64,000 bases of DNA from Rhodobacteraceae bacterium D3-12 (GTDB lineage Bacteria > Pseudomonadota > Alphaproteobacteria > Rhodobacterales > Rhodobacteraceae). Shown piece after piece: positions 43,142-55,196 of this stretch. The notes under the pieces were generated by a model that saw only the letters and a list, made by a program, of their open reading frames with translations, was not told where the DNA came from and did not search any database. The DNA lies in contig CP104793.1 in NCBI GenBank assembly GCA_025916135.1, positions 124,001-188,000 on the forward strand. Direction: 5' to 3'. The position numbers were made by a program, and so were the translations under genes. The first letter of the stretch is position 1; each line of letters begins with the position of its first letter.

Positions 43142-43498
43142 ATGGCGGGATATTTGACAACGCATGTATTGGACACGGCGCGGGGCTGTCCGGCAGAGGG
43201 CATCAAGATTGTGCTTTATGATCTGACCGACGGCGGGCGGAAGGTTTTGGCCGAGACAGTGACCAACGCGGATGGCCGCACCGATGCGCCGATCCTGCCG
43301 CAGGAGGCGTTCAAGGTGGGAACCTATGAGTTGGTCTTTTACGCCGGGGCGTACCTGCGCAAGAGCGGGCAGGCGGGGGACGCACCGCTGTTTCTTGACG
43401 AAGTGCCGATCCGGTTCGGCATGCGCGAGGCGGAGTCGCATTATCACGTGCCGCTGTTGTTGTCGGCATATGGGTATTCGACCTATCGCGGCAGCTAA
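43142..43498 (+). CDS. uraH: 5-hydroxyisourate hydrolase (transthyretin-like)
   Basis: 118 residues. LTTHVLDTARGCPAEGIKIVLYDL carries the family's first active-site His, FYAGAYLRKSG the central part, and the C-terminus ends in the diagnostic YRGS tetrapeptide. It opens 5-hydroxyisourate to OHCU, the step after urate oxidase, whose gene (puuD) is 1.4 kb downstream. GGAGG lies 6 bases before the ATG. Its stop overlaps that of the convergent DUF1801 gene. Confidence 0.96.
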   Translation: MAGYLTTHVLDTARGCPAEGIKIVLYDLTDGGRKVLAETVTNADGRTDAPILPQEAFKVGTYELVFYAGAYLRKSGQAGDAPLFLDEVPIRFGMREAESHYHVPLLLSAYGYSTYRGS

Positions 43499-43812
43499 CC
43501 GGCGAGGGTGAGGGCCTGTTTGACGTAATAGGCAACCAAATCGCGATCGAAGGTCTGTAACGACAGGACGCGCAAGCGCTTGCCAGTGCCGGTGAGGCGG
43601 GCGGGCACATCTTGCATCATGGCGCCTTGGAGAAAGCCGAGGTCGATGCCGTAGGGCATGGTGCGCAGGTGGCAGAGCGCCTGTTTGCCAAGCGCAAAGC
43701 TGGTGATCCGGGGTTTGCGGGTTTCAACAACGCCGGGGTGGGACAGAAGGTAGGCCCGGGCGCTGATAAAGAGCGCACGGTGGGGAGAGGCCATGTCGAG
43801 GTCATATTGCAT
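43495..43812 (-). CDS. DUF1801-like protein
   Basis: 105 residues. SPHRALFISARAYLLSHPGVVETRKPRITSFALGKQALCHL and the later LGFLQGAMMQDVPARLTGTGKRLRVLSLQTF match the YdhG/DUF1801 pattern, a small alpha/beta fold of unknown function. It converges with uraH and overlaps its last four bases. A second Met (MASPHR) is a possible start. Confidence 0.78.
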   Translation of the reverse strand: MQYDLDMASPHRALFISARAYLLSHPGVVETRKPRITSFALGKQALCHLRTMPYGIDLGFLQGAMMQDVPARLTGTGKRLRVLSLQTFDRDLVAYYVKQALTLAG

Positions 43813-43875
43813 TGCTGCGCCGTCTCTTGGTTAATGATCGGCGTGGTCTAGCAGAGGGCTGCTGACAGCATAGTG

Positions 43876-44796
43876 TCAGGACGGTTGCGCGGATGCCTTT
43901 AACGCGGCGGCGATGCGGGGGCCGATGTAGTCGAGGAACAGGCGTACTTTGGCGTCTTGCTTACGGCGATGGGTATAGAGCGCGGCAAGCTGCACCGGGA
44001 TGGGCGGCGTGTCGGGCAGCACGGGGACGAGAGCGCCGGAGGCGAGATGCTCGGCCACTTCGAAGGTGGGTTTGAGGATGATGCCCTGACCCGTGAGCGC
44101 CCAATTTGTGAGCACATCGCCGTCATCGCTCTCAAACGGGCCGGTGACGGCAAAGCGTTGGACCCCGTCGCCGGTTTGCAGCGGCCATTGAAATTCGCGC
44201 GCACCGGGAAAGCGCAGGTTGAGGCAATCATGGGTGCCATCGGTGAGCTGTTCCGGGCTGGTCGGGGTGCCACGATTGGAAAGGTAGGAGGGCGCGGCGC
44301 AGAGCAGGCGGGGGCAATCGGCGAACTTGCGGATGCGCAGGGAGCTGTCTTCGGGCGTGCCGAGCATGAACATCACGTCAAAGCCTTCGCCGGTGATGTC
44401 GAGCTTGCGATCGGACAGGCGTAAGCGAATGTTAATCAACGGGAATTCGGATTTAAAACCGGGCAGCGCGGGGGCGATGACACGCCGGCCCAAGCCAAGC
44501 GGCGCGGCGGTGTAGATTGTGCCGCGCGGGTCGCGGGTGACGGCGCCGACACCGGCTTCGGCCTCGGCCACGGCATCAAGAACGCGGGTGGCCCCGTCAT
44601 AGAAAATGCGCCCCTGTTCGGTCGGGTTGAGCTTGCGCGTGGTGCGTTGGAAGAGCCGCGCGTTGAGGTGCTCCTCAAGCTGAGAAATCCGCGAAGAGGC
44701 CACCGCGGGCGAGATCCGTTGATCGCGTGCCGCCGCGGACATGGAGCCCAATTCATAGACACGCACGAATGTTCGGATATTCTCAATATAGGACAT
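43876..44796 (-). CDS. LysR-family regulator, probable regulator of purine catabolism
   Basis: 306 residues from ATG 44796 (MSYIENIRTFVRVYELGSMSAAARDQRISPAVASSRISQLEEHLNARLFQRTTRKLNPTEQG). The DNA-binding domain is complete and the effector domain is of the CrgA-type branch (RVIAPALPGFKSEFPLINIRLRLSDRKLDITGEGFDVMFMLG). It is divergent from puuD-xdhABC-guaD-ade, 116 bases away, the classic LysR arrangement, so it likely controls that operon. Confidence 0.92.
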   Translation of the reverse strand: MSYIENIRTFVRVYELGSMSAAARDQRISPAVASSRISQLEEHLNARLFQRTTRKLNPTEQGRIFYDGATRVLDAVAEAEAGVGAVTRDPRGTIYTAAPLGLGRRVIAPALPGFKSEFPLINIRLRLSDRKLDITGEGFDVMFMLGTPEDSSLRIRKFADCPRLLCAAPSYLSNRGTPTSPEQLTDGTHDCLNLRFPGAREFQWPLQTGDGVQRFAVTGPFESDDGDVLTNWALTGQGIILKPTFEVAEHLASGALVPVLPDTPPIPVQLAALYTHRRKQDAKVRLFLDYIGPRIAAALKASAQPS

Positions 44797-44912
44797 GGCG
44801 CGTGCGATCCTGTCATTTTCAGGGATTAATTGAAAGTGATCGGGTTTTTCCAATGGTTCAAGGGTAAAGCGTCAGCCTTTAGGGTTTTACGGACGAAATA
44901 AGGGAGTTCGGC

Positions 44913-46154
44913 ATGTTTGAAACGGCGATCCTATGGGACTGGGCCGGGTTTGCGGTGCGGTGGGTGCATGTCATCACGGCGATTGCGTGGATTGGGTCAT
45001 CGTTTTACTTTATCGCGCTGGATTTGGGTTTGCGCCGCGAGGGTGATTTGCGCGGCGCAGACGGCGAGGAATGGCAGGTGCATGGCGGCGGGTTTTACCA
45101 TGTGCGCAAATACCTTGTCGCGCCGGAGGCGATGCCCGAGCACCTGACATGGTTCAAATGGGAGAGCTATTCCACCTGGCTTTCCGGTGCGGCGCTTTTG
45201 ATGATCGTCTATTGGGCCGGGGGCGAGCTTTACCTGATTGATCAGGGCAAGGCGGAGTTGGCGCTGTGGCAGGGGATCGTGATTTCGGCGGCGTCGCTGA
45301 CCATTGGCTGGCTGGTCTATGATTTCCTGTGCAAGAGCGGGTTGGGTGAAAAGCCGACGCTGCTTATGCTGTTGTTGTTCGCGTTGTTGGTGGTGATGGG
45401 CTGGGGCTATGACCAGATATTCACCGGGCGGGCGATGATGTTGCATCTGGGCGCGTTCACGGCGACGATCATGACGGCGAATGTGTTTTTCATCATCATG
45501 CCGAACCAGCGGGTGGTGGTGGCGGACCTGAAAGCGGGGCGCAAGCCGGACCCGAAGTATGGCAAGATTGCCAAGCTGCGCTCGACCCATAACAACTATC
45601 TGACGTTGCCGGTGATTTTCCTGATGCTGAGCAATCACTATCCGCTGGCGTTTGCGACCAAGTGGAACTGGGTTATCGCGGCGTTGGTGTTCCTTATGGG
45701 CGTGACGATCCGGCATTTTTTCAACTCGATGCATGCGCGCAAGGGCAAGCCGTGGTGGACATGGGGCGCGACGGCGGCGTTGTTCGCGGCGATTGTGTGG
45801 TTGTCGACCTTGGGGCCGGATATGCCCGCGCCTGAGGAAGAGGTGATGGGACCGGGTGCGGTGAAATTCGCCGAGGCCGAGGGGTTCGAGGGTGTCTATT
45901 ACATCGTCGCCGGGCGCTGTTCGATGTGTCATGCAGAGGAGCCGGGCTATGACGGGATACTGCATGCGCCCAAGGGGGTTGTTTTGGAAACCGAGGCACA
46001 GGTGGCGCGCTATGCCAAAGACATCTACCTTCAGGCGGGGATGAGCGTGGCGATGCCGCCCGCGAACGTGAGTTACATCGAGCCGGACGAGCGTCTGGCG
46101 ATTGTGCGCTGGTATCGCGCGGCAACAGGGGCCGAAATGGCGAGTGTGGAGTAG
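44913..46154 (+). CDS. puuD: Membrane urate oxidase PuuD with cytochrome c domain
   Basis: 413 residues. The N-terminal ~300 residues are an integral membrane domain of about eight helices (WDWAGFAVRWVHVITAIAWIGSSFYFIALDLGL, with several conserved His), followed by a C-terminal cytochrome c module with haem motif CSMCH and an axial Met in AGMSVAMPPANVSYI. Such PuuD proteins oxidise urate to 5-hydroxyisourate and pass electrons to the respiratory chain instead of making peroxide. Four bases separate it from xdhA. Confidence 0.94.
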   Translation: MFETAILWDWAGFAVRWVHVITAIAWIGSSFYFIALDLGLRREGDLRGADGEEWQVHGGGFYHVRKYLVAPEAMPEHLTWFKWESYSTWLSGAALLMIVYWAGGELYLIDQGKAELALWQGIVISAASLTIGWLVYDFLCKSGLGEKPTLLMLLLFALLVVMGWGYDQIFTGRAMMLHLGAFTATIMTANVFFIIMPNQRVVVADLKAGRKPDPKYGKIAKLRSTHNNYLTLPVIFLMLSNHYPLAFATKWNWVIAALVFLMGVTIRHFFNSMHARKGKPWWTWGATAALFAAIVWLSTLGPDMPAPEEEVMGPGAVKFAEAEGFEGVYYIVAGRCSMCHAEEPGYDGILHAPKGVVLETEAQVARYAKDIYLQAGMSVAMPPANVSYIEPDERLAIVRWYRAATGAEMASVE

Positions 46155-46157
46155 GCG

Positions 46158-47605
<1,448 letters not shown>

Positions 47606-47609
<4 letters not shown>

Positions 47610-49936
47610 AAGACGCGAGCGAAAGTGAGACACGCGCCATAAAGGGCGGTGCGCATGACTCGGTTGCCCATGAGAGCGCGGTCAAGCATGTGACGGGGCG
47701 CGCGGAATATTGCGATGATATTCCCGAGCCGGTGGGGAGCTTGCATGCCTACCTCGGGGTGTCTGACGTGGCTTGCGGCACCATCAAGGCGATGGATTTG
47801 AGCGCGGTCGAGACGGCCGAGGGCGTGGTCGGCGTGTTGACGGCCGAAGACGTGCCGGGCGCAAACCAGATCAGCGCGGTGGGCGCAGGGGATGAGCCGA
47901 TTTTCCCGCAAGAGCGCGTGGAGTTTCACGGCCAGCCGTTGTTTGCGGTGATCGCCACAAGCCGCGATGCGGCGCGGCGGGCGGCTGCATTGGCAAAGGT
48001 GGAGATCGAGGCGGATGCGCCGGTGATCTCGGTGGCAGATGCGCTTGAGCGGGATATGCCGCATGTGACCGCGCCGCTGACGCTTCGGCTTGGGGATGCG
48101 ACGGAGGGGTTGGCGAAATCGGCCCATACAATACGCGGTAGTATGGAGATCGGCGGTCAGGAGCATCTTTACCTTGAAGGGCATATCGCCTTTGCCACGC
48201 CGGGCGAGGACGAGGATGTGGTTGTGCATGTCTCAACCCAGCATCCGAGCGAGGCGCAGCATATGGTGGCGCATGCCTTGGGCGTGCCGTCACATTCGGT
48301 GGTGGTGAACGTGCGGCGCATGGGCGGCGGCTTTGGCGGCAAGGAAAGCCAGATGAACCTGTTTGCCTGTGTCGCGGCGATTGCGGCAAAACGGTTTGAC
48401 CGGCCTGTGAAAATTCGCCCCGACCGCGATCAGGATATGAGCGCGACCGGGAAAAGGCACGATTTTCTAGCCACTTACGCGGTCGGATTTGACGACGAGG
48501 GCCGGATCGAGGCGGTTGATGCCGAGCTGGCTGCGCGCTGTGGATTTGCGGCGGACCTGTCGGGGCCGGTGACGGACCGGGCGCTGTTTCATGCCGATAA
48601 CGCGTATTACTATCCCAATGTGCGGCTGCAGTCGCGACCGATGAAAACCAACACCGTGTCCAACACAGCGTTTCGCGGGTTTGGCGGCCCACAGGGCGTG
48701 GTTATGGGAGAACGCATGATCGAAGAGATCGCCTATGCCCTTGGCCGCGATCCTTTGGAAATTCGCCGCGCCAATTTCTATGGCGAGGGGCGAGATGTGA
48801 CGCCCTATCATCAGGTGGTGAGTGACAACATACTTGAGCGTATAGTTGGCGAGTTGGAAACCGATTGCCGCTATCAGGCGCGACGCAAGGCGATCCGGGC
48901 GCATAACGCCGAAGGGGGGATTATCCGCAAGGGAATAGCCCTTACGCCGGTGAAATTCGGGATTTCTTTTACCGCGACATGGTTCAATCAGGCCGGTGCG
49001 CTGGTGCATGTCTATAACGATGGCTCGATCATGTTGAACCATGGCGGGACCGAGATGGGGCAGGGGCTGAATACCAAGGTCGCGCAGGTGGTGGCCGAGG
49101 CGTTTCAGGTTGATCTTTCTTTTGTGAAAGTCACCCGGACAACGACCGAGAAGGTGCCCAACACTTCGGCGACGGCGGCGTCATCAGGGACCGACCTGAA
49201 CGGCATGGCGGCGCTGGATGCTTGCGAGCAGATCAAGGCGCGATTGGTAGAGTTTGCCTGTGAGAGCAAGGGCGTGTGGAAGGATGATGTGGCGTTCCTT
49301 CCCGGCTGTGTGAAGGTGGGCGAGGAAGAGATCGCATGGGCAGATTTCATAAAATCGGCCTATATGGCGCGGGTACAATTGTCGGCGGCGGGGTTCTATA
49401 AAACGCCGAAAATTCATTGGGATAGGGCGACCGGACAGGGGCGGCCGTTTTTCTATTTCGCCTATGGCGCGGCCTGTTCTGAGGTGTCGATCGACACGTT
49501 GACCGGAGAGTATCAGGTGGACCGCGTGGATATACTTCATGATGTGGGGAAATCGTTGAACCCGGCCTTGGATTTGGGTCAGGTCGAGGGCGCGTTTGTA
49601 CAGGGCATGGGCTGGCTGACGACCGAGGAATTGTGGTGGGACAGCGAGGGGCGGCTGCGCACCCATGCGCCATCGACCTATAAGATCCCGCTGGCGTCGG
49701 ACCGGCCGCGGGAATTCAATGTGAAGCTGGCGGAATGGTCGGAGAACCCGGAGCGCACGATCAAACGCTCGAAAGCGGTGGGGGAGCCGCCGTTTATGTT
49801 GGCGATTTCCGTGCTTGAGGCGCTGTCGATGGCGGTGGCGAGCGTGGCGGATTACCGCGAATGTCCACGGTTGGACGCGCCGGCGACGCCGGAACGGGTA
49901 TTGATGGCTGTCGAGCGGATGCGGGGCCTGTCGTGA
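47606..49936 (+). CDS. xdhB: Xanthine dehydrogenase molybdopterin-binding subunit
   Basis: 776 residues. Molybdopterin contacts appear in GGGFGGKESQ and the substrate-site region TAFRGFGGPQGVVMGERMIEEIA; MGQGLNTKVAQV and the active-site Glu in KAVGEPPFMLAISVLEAL are present. It hydroxylates hypoxanthine and xanthine to urate in the cytoplasm. It starts within the xdhA stop and ends overlapping xdhC (GTGA). Confidence 0.97.
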
Positions 49937-50751
49937 CGGTTGCCGGGTTCCTTGCGCAGCACAACAAGGTGGTGCGGGTTCGCATTGCGCGGGTTGAGGG
50001 GTCGTCGCCGCGCGAGGTCGGGGCCGAGATGCTGGTCTCTGATGGGGCGATGCAGGGCACCATTGGCGGTGGCCAGCTTGAGTATATGGCGCTGGATCAG
50101 GCGCGGCAGATGTTGCAGCGGGGCGAGGGGCTTGCGCGTATGAACGTTCCGCTTGGCCCCGAGATTGGGCAGTGCTGTGGTGGGCGCGTTGAGCTGACGC
50201 TTGCGTTGGTTGACGCCGGTTTGCGTGCTGAGTTGGTGGCAGCAGAGCGCGCGGCGCAGGGTGGTATGGCCGAGGTGCTGATCTTCGGAGCCGGGCATGT
50301 GGGGCGTGCTTTGGCAACGGCGCTGGCGCCATTGCCGGTTTCGACGCGCTTGATTGACAGTCGCGAGGCGGAGCTTTCGCAGGTTGATTGCGCGGGTAAG
50401 GTATTGACGCCATTGCCGGAAAGCGAAGTTGCCAAGGCGGGGCGCGGGGCGGCGTTTGTTGTTGCGACCCATGATCACGCGTTGGATTTTCTGATCACGG
50501 CAGAGGCGTTGAAGCGCGGCGATGCGGCCTATGTCGGGATGATCGGGTCCAAGAGCAAACGGGCGAAGTTTACCAATTGGGCGGATGCAAATGAGCCTTT
50601 GGCGGAGGTATCGCGGCTTGTCTGTCCGATGGGGCTTGTCGGGGTTGGAGACAAACGGCCCGAAGTGATTGCGGCACATGTGGTGAGTGAGGTGCTTTTG
50701 GCGATTGAGGTCTTCGCAAACATACGTCAGGGTATGGAGGCGGCGCTATGA
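49933..50751 (+). CDS. xdhC: Xanthine dehydrogenase accessory protein XdhC
   Basis: 272 residues from GTG 49933, which overlaps the xdhB stop. N-terminal RVRIARVEGSSPREVGAEMLVSDGAMQGTIGGGQLE with a later CCGGRVEL, then a Rossmann part VLIFGAGHVGRALATALAPLP and DHALDFLITAEALKRGDAAYVGMIGSKSKRAKF. It inserts the sulfurated molybdenum cofactor into XdhB. A cofactor role, not a metabolic one. Confidence 0.95.
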   Translation: MTVAGFLAQHNKVVRVRIARVEGSSPREVGAEMLVSDGAMQGTIGGGQLEYMALDQARQMLQRGEGLARMNVPLGPEIGQCCGGRVELTLALVDAGLRAELVAAERAAQGGMAEVLIFGAGHVGRALATALAPLPVSTRLIDSREAELSQVDCAGKVLTPLPESEVAKAGRGAAFVVATHDHALDFLITAEALKRGDAAYVGMIGSKSKRAKFTNWADANEPLAEVSRLVCPMGLVGVGDKRPEVIAAHVVSEVLLAIEVFANIRQGMEAAL

Positions 50752-52025
50752 CGGCAAAATTGCTACGCGGGCGGGTGTTGAGCTTTCATGCGGAGCCATC
50801 TGGCGGAGATGAAAGCGCGTTCACCTATATCGAGGATGGCGCGTTGTTGATCCGCGACGGGGTCATTGAGCGGCGTGGCAGCTATGGTGATTTGAAGGGC
50901 AGCGCAGAGGAGGTGGACCATCGGCCAAACCTGCTGATGGCGGGGTTCATCGACGCGCATATTCATTTCCCACAGGTGCAGGTGATCGCGTCGTGGGGGG
51001 AGCAGCTTTTGGATTGGCTGGAGAATTATACCTTTCCGGCAGAGACGCAGTTTGCGGATGCGGGACATGCGGCGCGGATGGCGGCGGCGTATTTCGATCT
51101 GCTCACCGCGCATGGAACGACGACTGCGGCGTCTTATTGTTCGGCGCATGCGACCTCGGTCGAGGCGTATTTTGCCGAAGCGGCCAAGCGCAACATGTGC
51201 ATGATCGGTGGCAAGGTGATGATGGATCGCAACGCGCCGCCCGCGCTGTGTGATACGGCGCAATCGAGTTATGACGACAGCAAGGCGTTGATCGAAAAAT
51301 GGCACGGTGTCGGGCGAGCACATTACGCGATAACGCCGCGGTTTGCGATCACATCGACGCCGGAGCAATTGGAGGCGGCGGGCACATTGGCGGCGGAGCA
51401 TCCGGGATGTTTTTTGCAGACCCATGTGGATGAAAACCACAATGAGATCGCCTTTACCGCTCAGCTTTACCCGGATGCGCCGGATTATATGGGCGTCTAT
51501 GAACACTATGGTCTGATGGGGCCAAAGACCCTGTTGGGGCATTGCATTCATATGACCGACCGCGAAATCGGCGCGATTGCCGAGAACGGGGCGAAGCCGG
51601 TGTTTTGCCCGACATCGAACCTGTTTCTGGGCAGCGGGCTGTATGATGATGGCGGGTTGCGCCAGCGTGGGATCAAGGGGGCGATTGCCACGGATGTTGG
51701 CGGCGGGACGAGCTATTCCATGCTGCAAACCATGAACGAGGGCTATAAGGTGTTGCAGTTGCAGCGCCAGCAAAAGCATCCCTTTGAGATGTTTCATTGG
51801 ATCACACGGGGCAATGCGGTCGCGCTTGGGCTGGACGGGCGGATTGGCACGCTGGACGAGGGCACAGATGCGGATGTGGTTGTGTTGAACGCGCAAGCGA
51901 CGGCAGAGATGCGGCTGAGAGCGGAGACGGTGGATACGCTTGCCGAGGAGCTGTTCCTTTTGATGATCTTGGGCGATGATCGTGCCATTGAGCAAACCTA
52001 TGTTGCCGGAGAACCGATGAAATGA
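50748..52025 (+). CDS. guaD: Guanine deaminase
   Basis: 425 residues of the amidohydrolase superfamily. Zinc ligands are in [11 protein letters not shown]; the guanine-site loop includes [23 protein letters not shown] and [37 protein letters not shown] supply further His and Asp residues, with [10 protein letters not shown] near the last metal Asp. It converts guanine to xanthine, feeding XdhAB. Coupled to xdhC and ade by ATGA overlaps. Confidence 0.95.
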   Translation: MTAKLLRGRVLSFHAEPSGGDESAFTYIEDGALLIRDGVIERRGSYGDLKGSAEEVDHRPNLLMAGFIDAHIHFPQVQVIASWGEQLLDWLENYTFPAETQFADAGHAARMAAAYFDLLTAHGTTTAASYCSAHATSVEAYFAEAAKRNMCMIGGKVMMDRNAPPALCDTAQSSYDDSKALIEKWHGVGRAHYAITPRFAITSTPEQLEAAGTLAAEHPGCFLQTHVDENHNEIAFTAQLYPDAPDYMGVYEHYGLMGPKTLLGHCIHMTDREIGAIAENGAKPVFCPTSNLFLGSGLYDDGGLRQRGIKGAIATDVGGGTSYSMLQTMNEGYKVLQLQRQQKHPFEMFHWITRGNAVALGLDGRIGTLDEGTDADVVVLNAQATAEMRLRAETVDTLAEELFLLMILGDDRAIEQTYVAGEPMK

Positions 52026-53716
52026 ACCAACTGGAACGCCGAATTGCCGTCGCGAGGGGCGAGATGCCTGCCGATCAAGTGCTGCGCGGGGGCGAGGTAT
52101 TTTGCGTGGTCACCGGCGATCGGATTGCCGGGGATGTGGCCATTGTCGATGGTGTGATCGCCGGGATCGGGGCGGCGTATGAGGGTGAGACGGTGATTGA
52201 TGTCAGCGGCTTGACCTTGGTTCCGGGGTTCATCGACACGCATTTGCATATCGAAAGTTCGCTGGTCACGCCCTATGAGTTTGACCGCTGTGTCGGGCCG
52301 CGCGGGGTGACGACGGCGATTTGCGATCCGCATGAGATTGCCAATGTGATTGGCGTGCCGGGGATTGAGTATTTCCTTGAGGCGTCGGCGCATACGTTGA
52401 TGAGCATTCGCGTTCAGTTGTCATCATGCGTGCCGTCGACCGAGATGGAGACCGCTGGGGCGCGGATTGGCGCGGGGGAATTGGCCGCTCTCAAGGATCA
52501 TCCGAGTGTTATCGGGCTGGCAGAGTTCATGAATTATCCCGGTGTGATTTTCCGCGATCCCGAGGCGATGGAGAAGCTGCACGCCTTTGAAGGGCGGCAT
52601 ATCGACGGGCATGCGCCGTTGCTATCCGGGAAGGATTTGAACGCCTATGTCTCGGCCGGGATCAGGACCGAGCATGAGGCGACCAGCGCCGAGGAGGCGC
52701 GCGAGAAGCTGCGCAAGGGGATGCGGGTTCTGATCCGCGAGGGCTCGGTCTCGAAAGACATGCATGCGCTGGCGCCGATTTTGGATGATTTCACCAGCGC
52801 CTATTGTTGTCTTTGCACGGATGACCGTAATCCGCTGGACATTGGGGAGCACGGGCATCTGGATTATATGATCCGCAGTCTGATTGCTCTTGGCGTGTCA
52901 TCGAGGGCGGTTTACCGCGCGGCGAGCCTGTCAGCGGCGGAGGCGTTCGGCTTGAAAGATCGCGGGCAGATCGCGCCGGGCAAACGGGCGGATATTGTCG
53001 CGCTGCGCAGTCTTGAGGCCTGTGACGCCGAGATGGTGATGGTTGGCGGTGTGGTCCTGTGCGACGAGGCGTTTGCCGCGCGCAAGGTGATTGCGCCGGT
53101 GGGGCGGAATTCGGTCAAAGCGCGGCAAGTGGCCGCCGGCAATTTCCGCACCGGTGGCAACCGAGAAGAGACGGATGTGATCGGCATTCTGGAAGGCAAG
53201 ATCATCACCGAGCATCTGCACGAGACGATCCCGATCAAGGATGGCGACAAGCGCCCGGATGTGGCGCGCGACCTGATCAAGATCGCGGTGCTGGAGCGGC
53301 ATGGCAAGAACGGCAATATGGCGACCGGGTTTGTAAAAGGCTTTGGATTGGAGCGCGGGGCCATAGGCTCGACCGTGTGCCATGACCATCACAACATCGC
53401 TGTTGTGGGAGCCGATTACGACGATATGGCGCTGGCGGCGAACCGCTTGCAAGAGATCGAAGGCGGGTTTGTCGTGGTCGAGGGTGGCAAGATATTGGCC
53501 GAGTTGGCATTGCCCGTCGCGGGGTTGATGAGTCTTGAGCCTTACGAGGTGGTGCGCCACGAGTTGGTTGGCTTGCGCGATGCCGCGAAAACGCTGGGTG
53601 TTACGTTGGAAGAGCCGTTCTTGCTGCTTGCCTTTTTGGCGCTGCCGGTGATCCCTGCGCTTAAAATCACCGACCGTGGTTTGGTTGATGTCGAGAAGTT
53701 CGAGATCATCGGGTGA
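52022..53716 (+). CDS. ade: Adenine deaminase
   Basis: 564 residues. Metal motif [12 protein letters not shown], then [15 protein letters not shown], and [27 protein letters not shown] in the first domain; the Ade C-terminal domain has [39 protein letters not shown]. It deaminates adenine to hypoxanthine. Last core purine gene of the operon, overlapping guaD by four bases. Confidence 0.95.
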   Translation: MNQLERRIAVARGEMPADQVLRGGEVFCVVTGDRIAGDVAIVDGVIAGIGAAYEGETVIDVSGLTLVPGFIDTHLHIESSLVTPYEFDRCVGPRGVTTAICDPHEIANVIGVPGIEYFLEASAHTLMSIRVQLSSCVPSTEMETAGARIGAGELAALKDHPSVIGLAEFMNYPGVIFRDPEAMEKLHAFEGRHIDGHAPLLSGKDLNAYVSAGIRTEHEATSAEEAREKLRKGMRVLIREGSVSKDMHALAPILDDFTSAYCCLCTDDRNPLDIGEHGHLDYMIRSLIALGVSSRAVYRAASLSAAEAFGLKDRGQIAPGKRADIVALRSLEACDAEMVMVGGVVLCDEAFAARKVIAPVGRNSVKARQVAAGNFRTGGNREETDVIGILEGKIITEHLHETIPIKDGDKRPDVARDLIKIAVLERHGKNGNMATGFVKGFGLERGAIGSTVCHDHHNIAVVGADYDDMALAANRLQEIEGGFVVVEGGKILAELALPVAGLMSLEPYEVVRHELVGLRDAAKTLGVTLEEPFLLLAFLALPVIPALKITDRGLVDVEKFEIIG

Positions 53717-53791
53717 GCGGGGGAGCGCGTTTGCGGCTTGGGTGTCGTCTTTGCCAGTGAACCCGACGCGGGAATGTGCCAGAACGCCCCG

Positions 53792-55156
53792 ATGACACAC
53801 AGCATTCACGAACCCGCCCGCGAAACCCCTGTAATCCATGAAACCGATGTGATCGTTGTCGGCTCTGGCCCTGGTGGGCTTGCTGCTGCGCTGGCGGCGG
53901 CGCGGGCCGGTGTGCGCGTCGCCTTGGTCGAGCGGTTCGGCTGTTTCGGCGGCAATATTACCGTTGTCGGGGTTGAGGGATTTGCGTGGTATCGCCACGA
54001 GCAGACGGTCGAGGCCGGCGGTATTGGCCGCGAGTTTGAGGACCGGGCCAAGGCGATGGGTGCGGCGGTGCCGGAGAGCCAGTCGCTGAGCTATGAGCTT
54101 GATAGTGAAGGGTTCAAGCTGGTTGCGGATGCGTTGGTCGAGGAGGCCGGAATCCACCCGATGATGCACCGCGCCTTTGTTGCGCCAGTGATGGAGGGGG
54201 AGCGGATCACCGGCATCATCGTGGAGTCGAAAGCCGGGCGTGAAGCCATTTTGGGCAAGGTGGTTATCGACGCAACGGGGGACGCGGATGTGGCCTTTCG
54301 CGCCGGTGCGCCAACGATCAAAACACCGCTTGAGGAGGTGCAGGCGGCGAGCGTGATGTTTCACGTCGCGGGCGTGGACAAGGCGGCGTTCATGCGTGGC
54401 GTCGAGGCCGATCCGCAGACCTATAAAGATTGGTCCACCGGCGAGTGGGAGGTGGAAACCGATGGCAAGGAGGACGATATGTTCAGCCCGTTCCTTGCCA
54501 AGCCGTTTGAGCAGGCGATCCGCGACGGGGTGCTACCGGCGCATCTTAACACCATCGGCGGGACATGGGGCGCGGTGCATGACAGCGGTGAGATGTCGTA
54601 TATGAACCTTGTGCATCTGGCGGGGGTGGACGGGGTGGACCCTGATAGTCTGACCCGGTTTGAAATCGAGGGGCGCAAACAGGCGATGCACGCGATTGAG
54701 GCGCTGAAACGCTATACGCCGGGGTGTGAGGCGATGCGGTTGAGGAATTTCGGCATGAGCATCGGTATTCGCGACAGCCGCAAGATCGACGCGGTTTATA
54801 ACATGGTCGAGCAGGATGTCCGCGCAGAGGGGCGGTTCGAGGACAGCATCGGGATCTATCCCGAGTTCATCGACGGTTATGGTGTTTTGATCATTCCGAC
54901 GACCGGGCGTTACATGCAGATCCCTTATCGTGCGATGTTGCCCAAGGGGGTGAAGGGGATGCTTGTGGCTGGACGGGCGATTGGCGGTGACAAGATGGCC
55001 CATGCCGCGACGCGTAACATGGCGTGTTGTGCGGTTGCCGGGCAAGGCGCGGGCGTGGCTGCGGCGCAGGCCGTCCAAAGCGGATGTGATGTGGCCGACG
55101 TGGAGATCGCAGCGGTGCAGGATGTGTTGCGGGCGCAGGGCGTGCGGGTTGAGTGA
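53792..55156 (+). CDS. FAD-dependent oxidoreductase of unknown substrate
   Basis: 454 residues from ATG 53792 (MTHSIHEP); ATG 53774 is an alternative and neither has a strong ribosome-binding site. The N-terminal dinucleotide motif VIVVGSGPGGLAAALAAARAGVRVALVERFGCFGGN and the C-terminal GMLVAGRAIGGDKMAHAATRNMACCAVAGQGAGVAAAQAV are those of the FAD_oxidored (PF12831-type) group. It lies 75 bases after ade on the same strand, so it may be the last operon member. No known purine step needs it, which makes its role open. Confidence 0.86.
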   Translation: MTHSIHEPARETPVIHETDVIVVGSGPGGLAAALAAARAGVRVALVERFGCFGGNITVVGVEGFAWYRHEQTVEAGGIGREFEDRAKAMGAAVPESQSLSYELDSEGFKLVADALVEEAGIHPMMHRAFVAPVMEGERITGIIVESKAGREAILGKVVIDATGDADVAFRAGAPTIKTPLEEVQAASVMFHVAGVDKAAFMRGVEADPQTYKDWSTGEWEVETDGKEDDMFSPFLAKPFEQAIRDGVLPAHLNTIGGTWGAVHDSGEMSYMNLVHLAGVDGVDPDSLTRFEIEGRKQAMHAIEALKRYTPGCEAMRLRNFGMSIGIRDSRKIDAVYNMVEQDVRAEGRFEDSIGIYPEFIDGYGVLIIPTTGRYMQIPYRAMLPKGVKGMLVAGRAIGGDKMAHAATRNMACCAVAGQGAGVAAAQAVQSGCDVADVEIAAVQDVLRAQGVRVE

Positions 55157-55196
55157 GCCTTGTCGGGTTAGAAATGCGGCCCGGCGCGCGTAGGCT

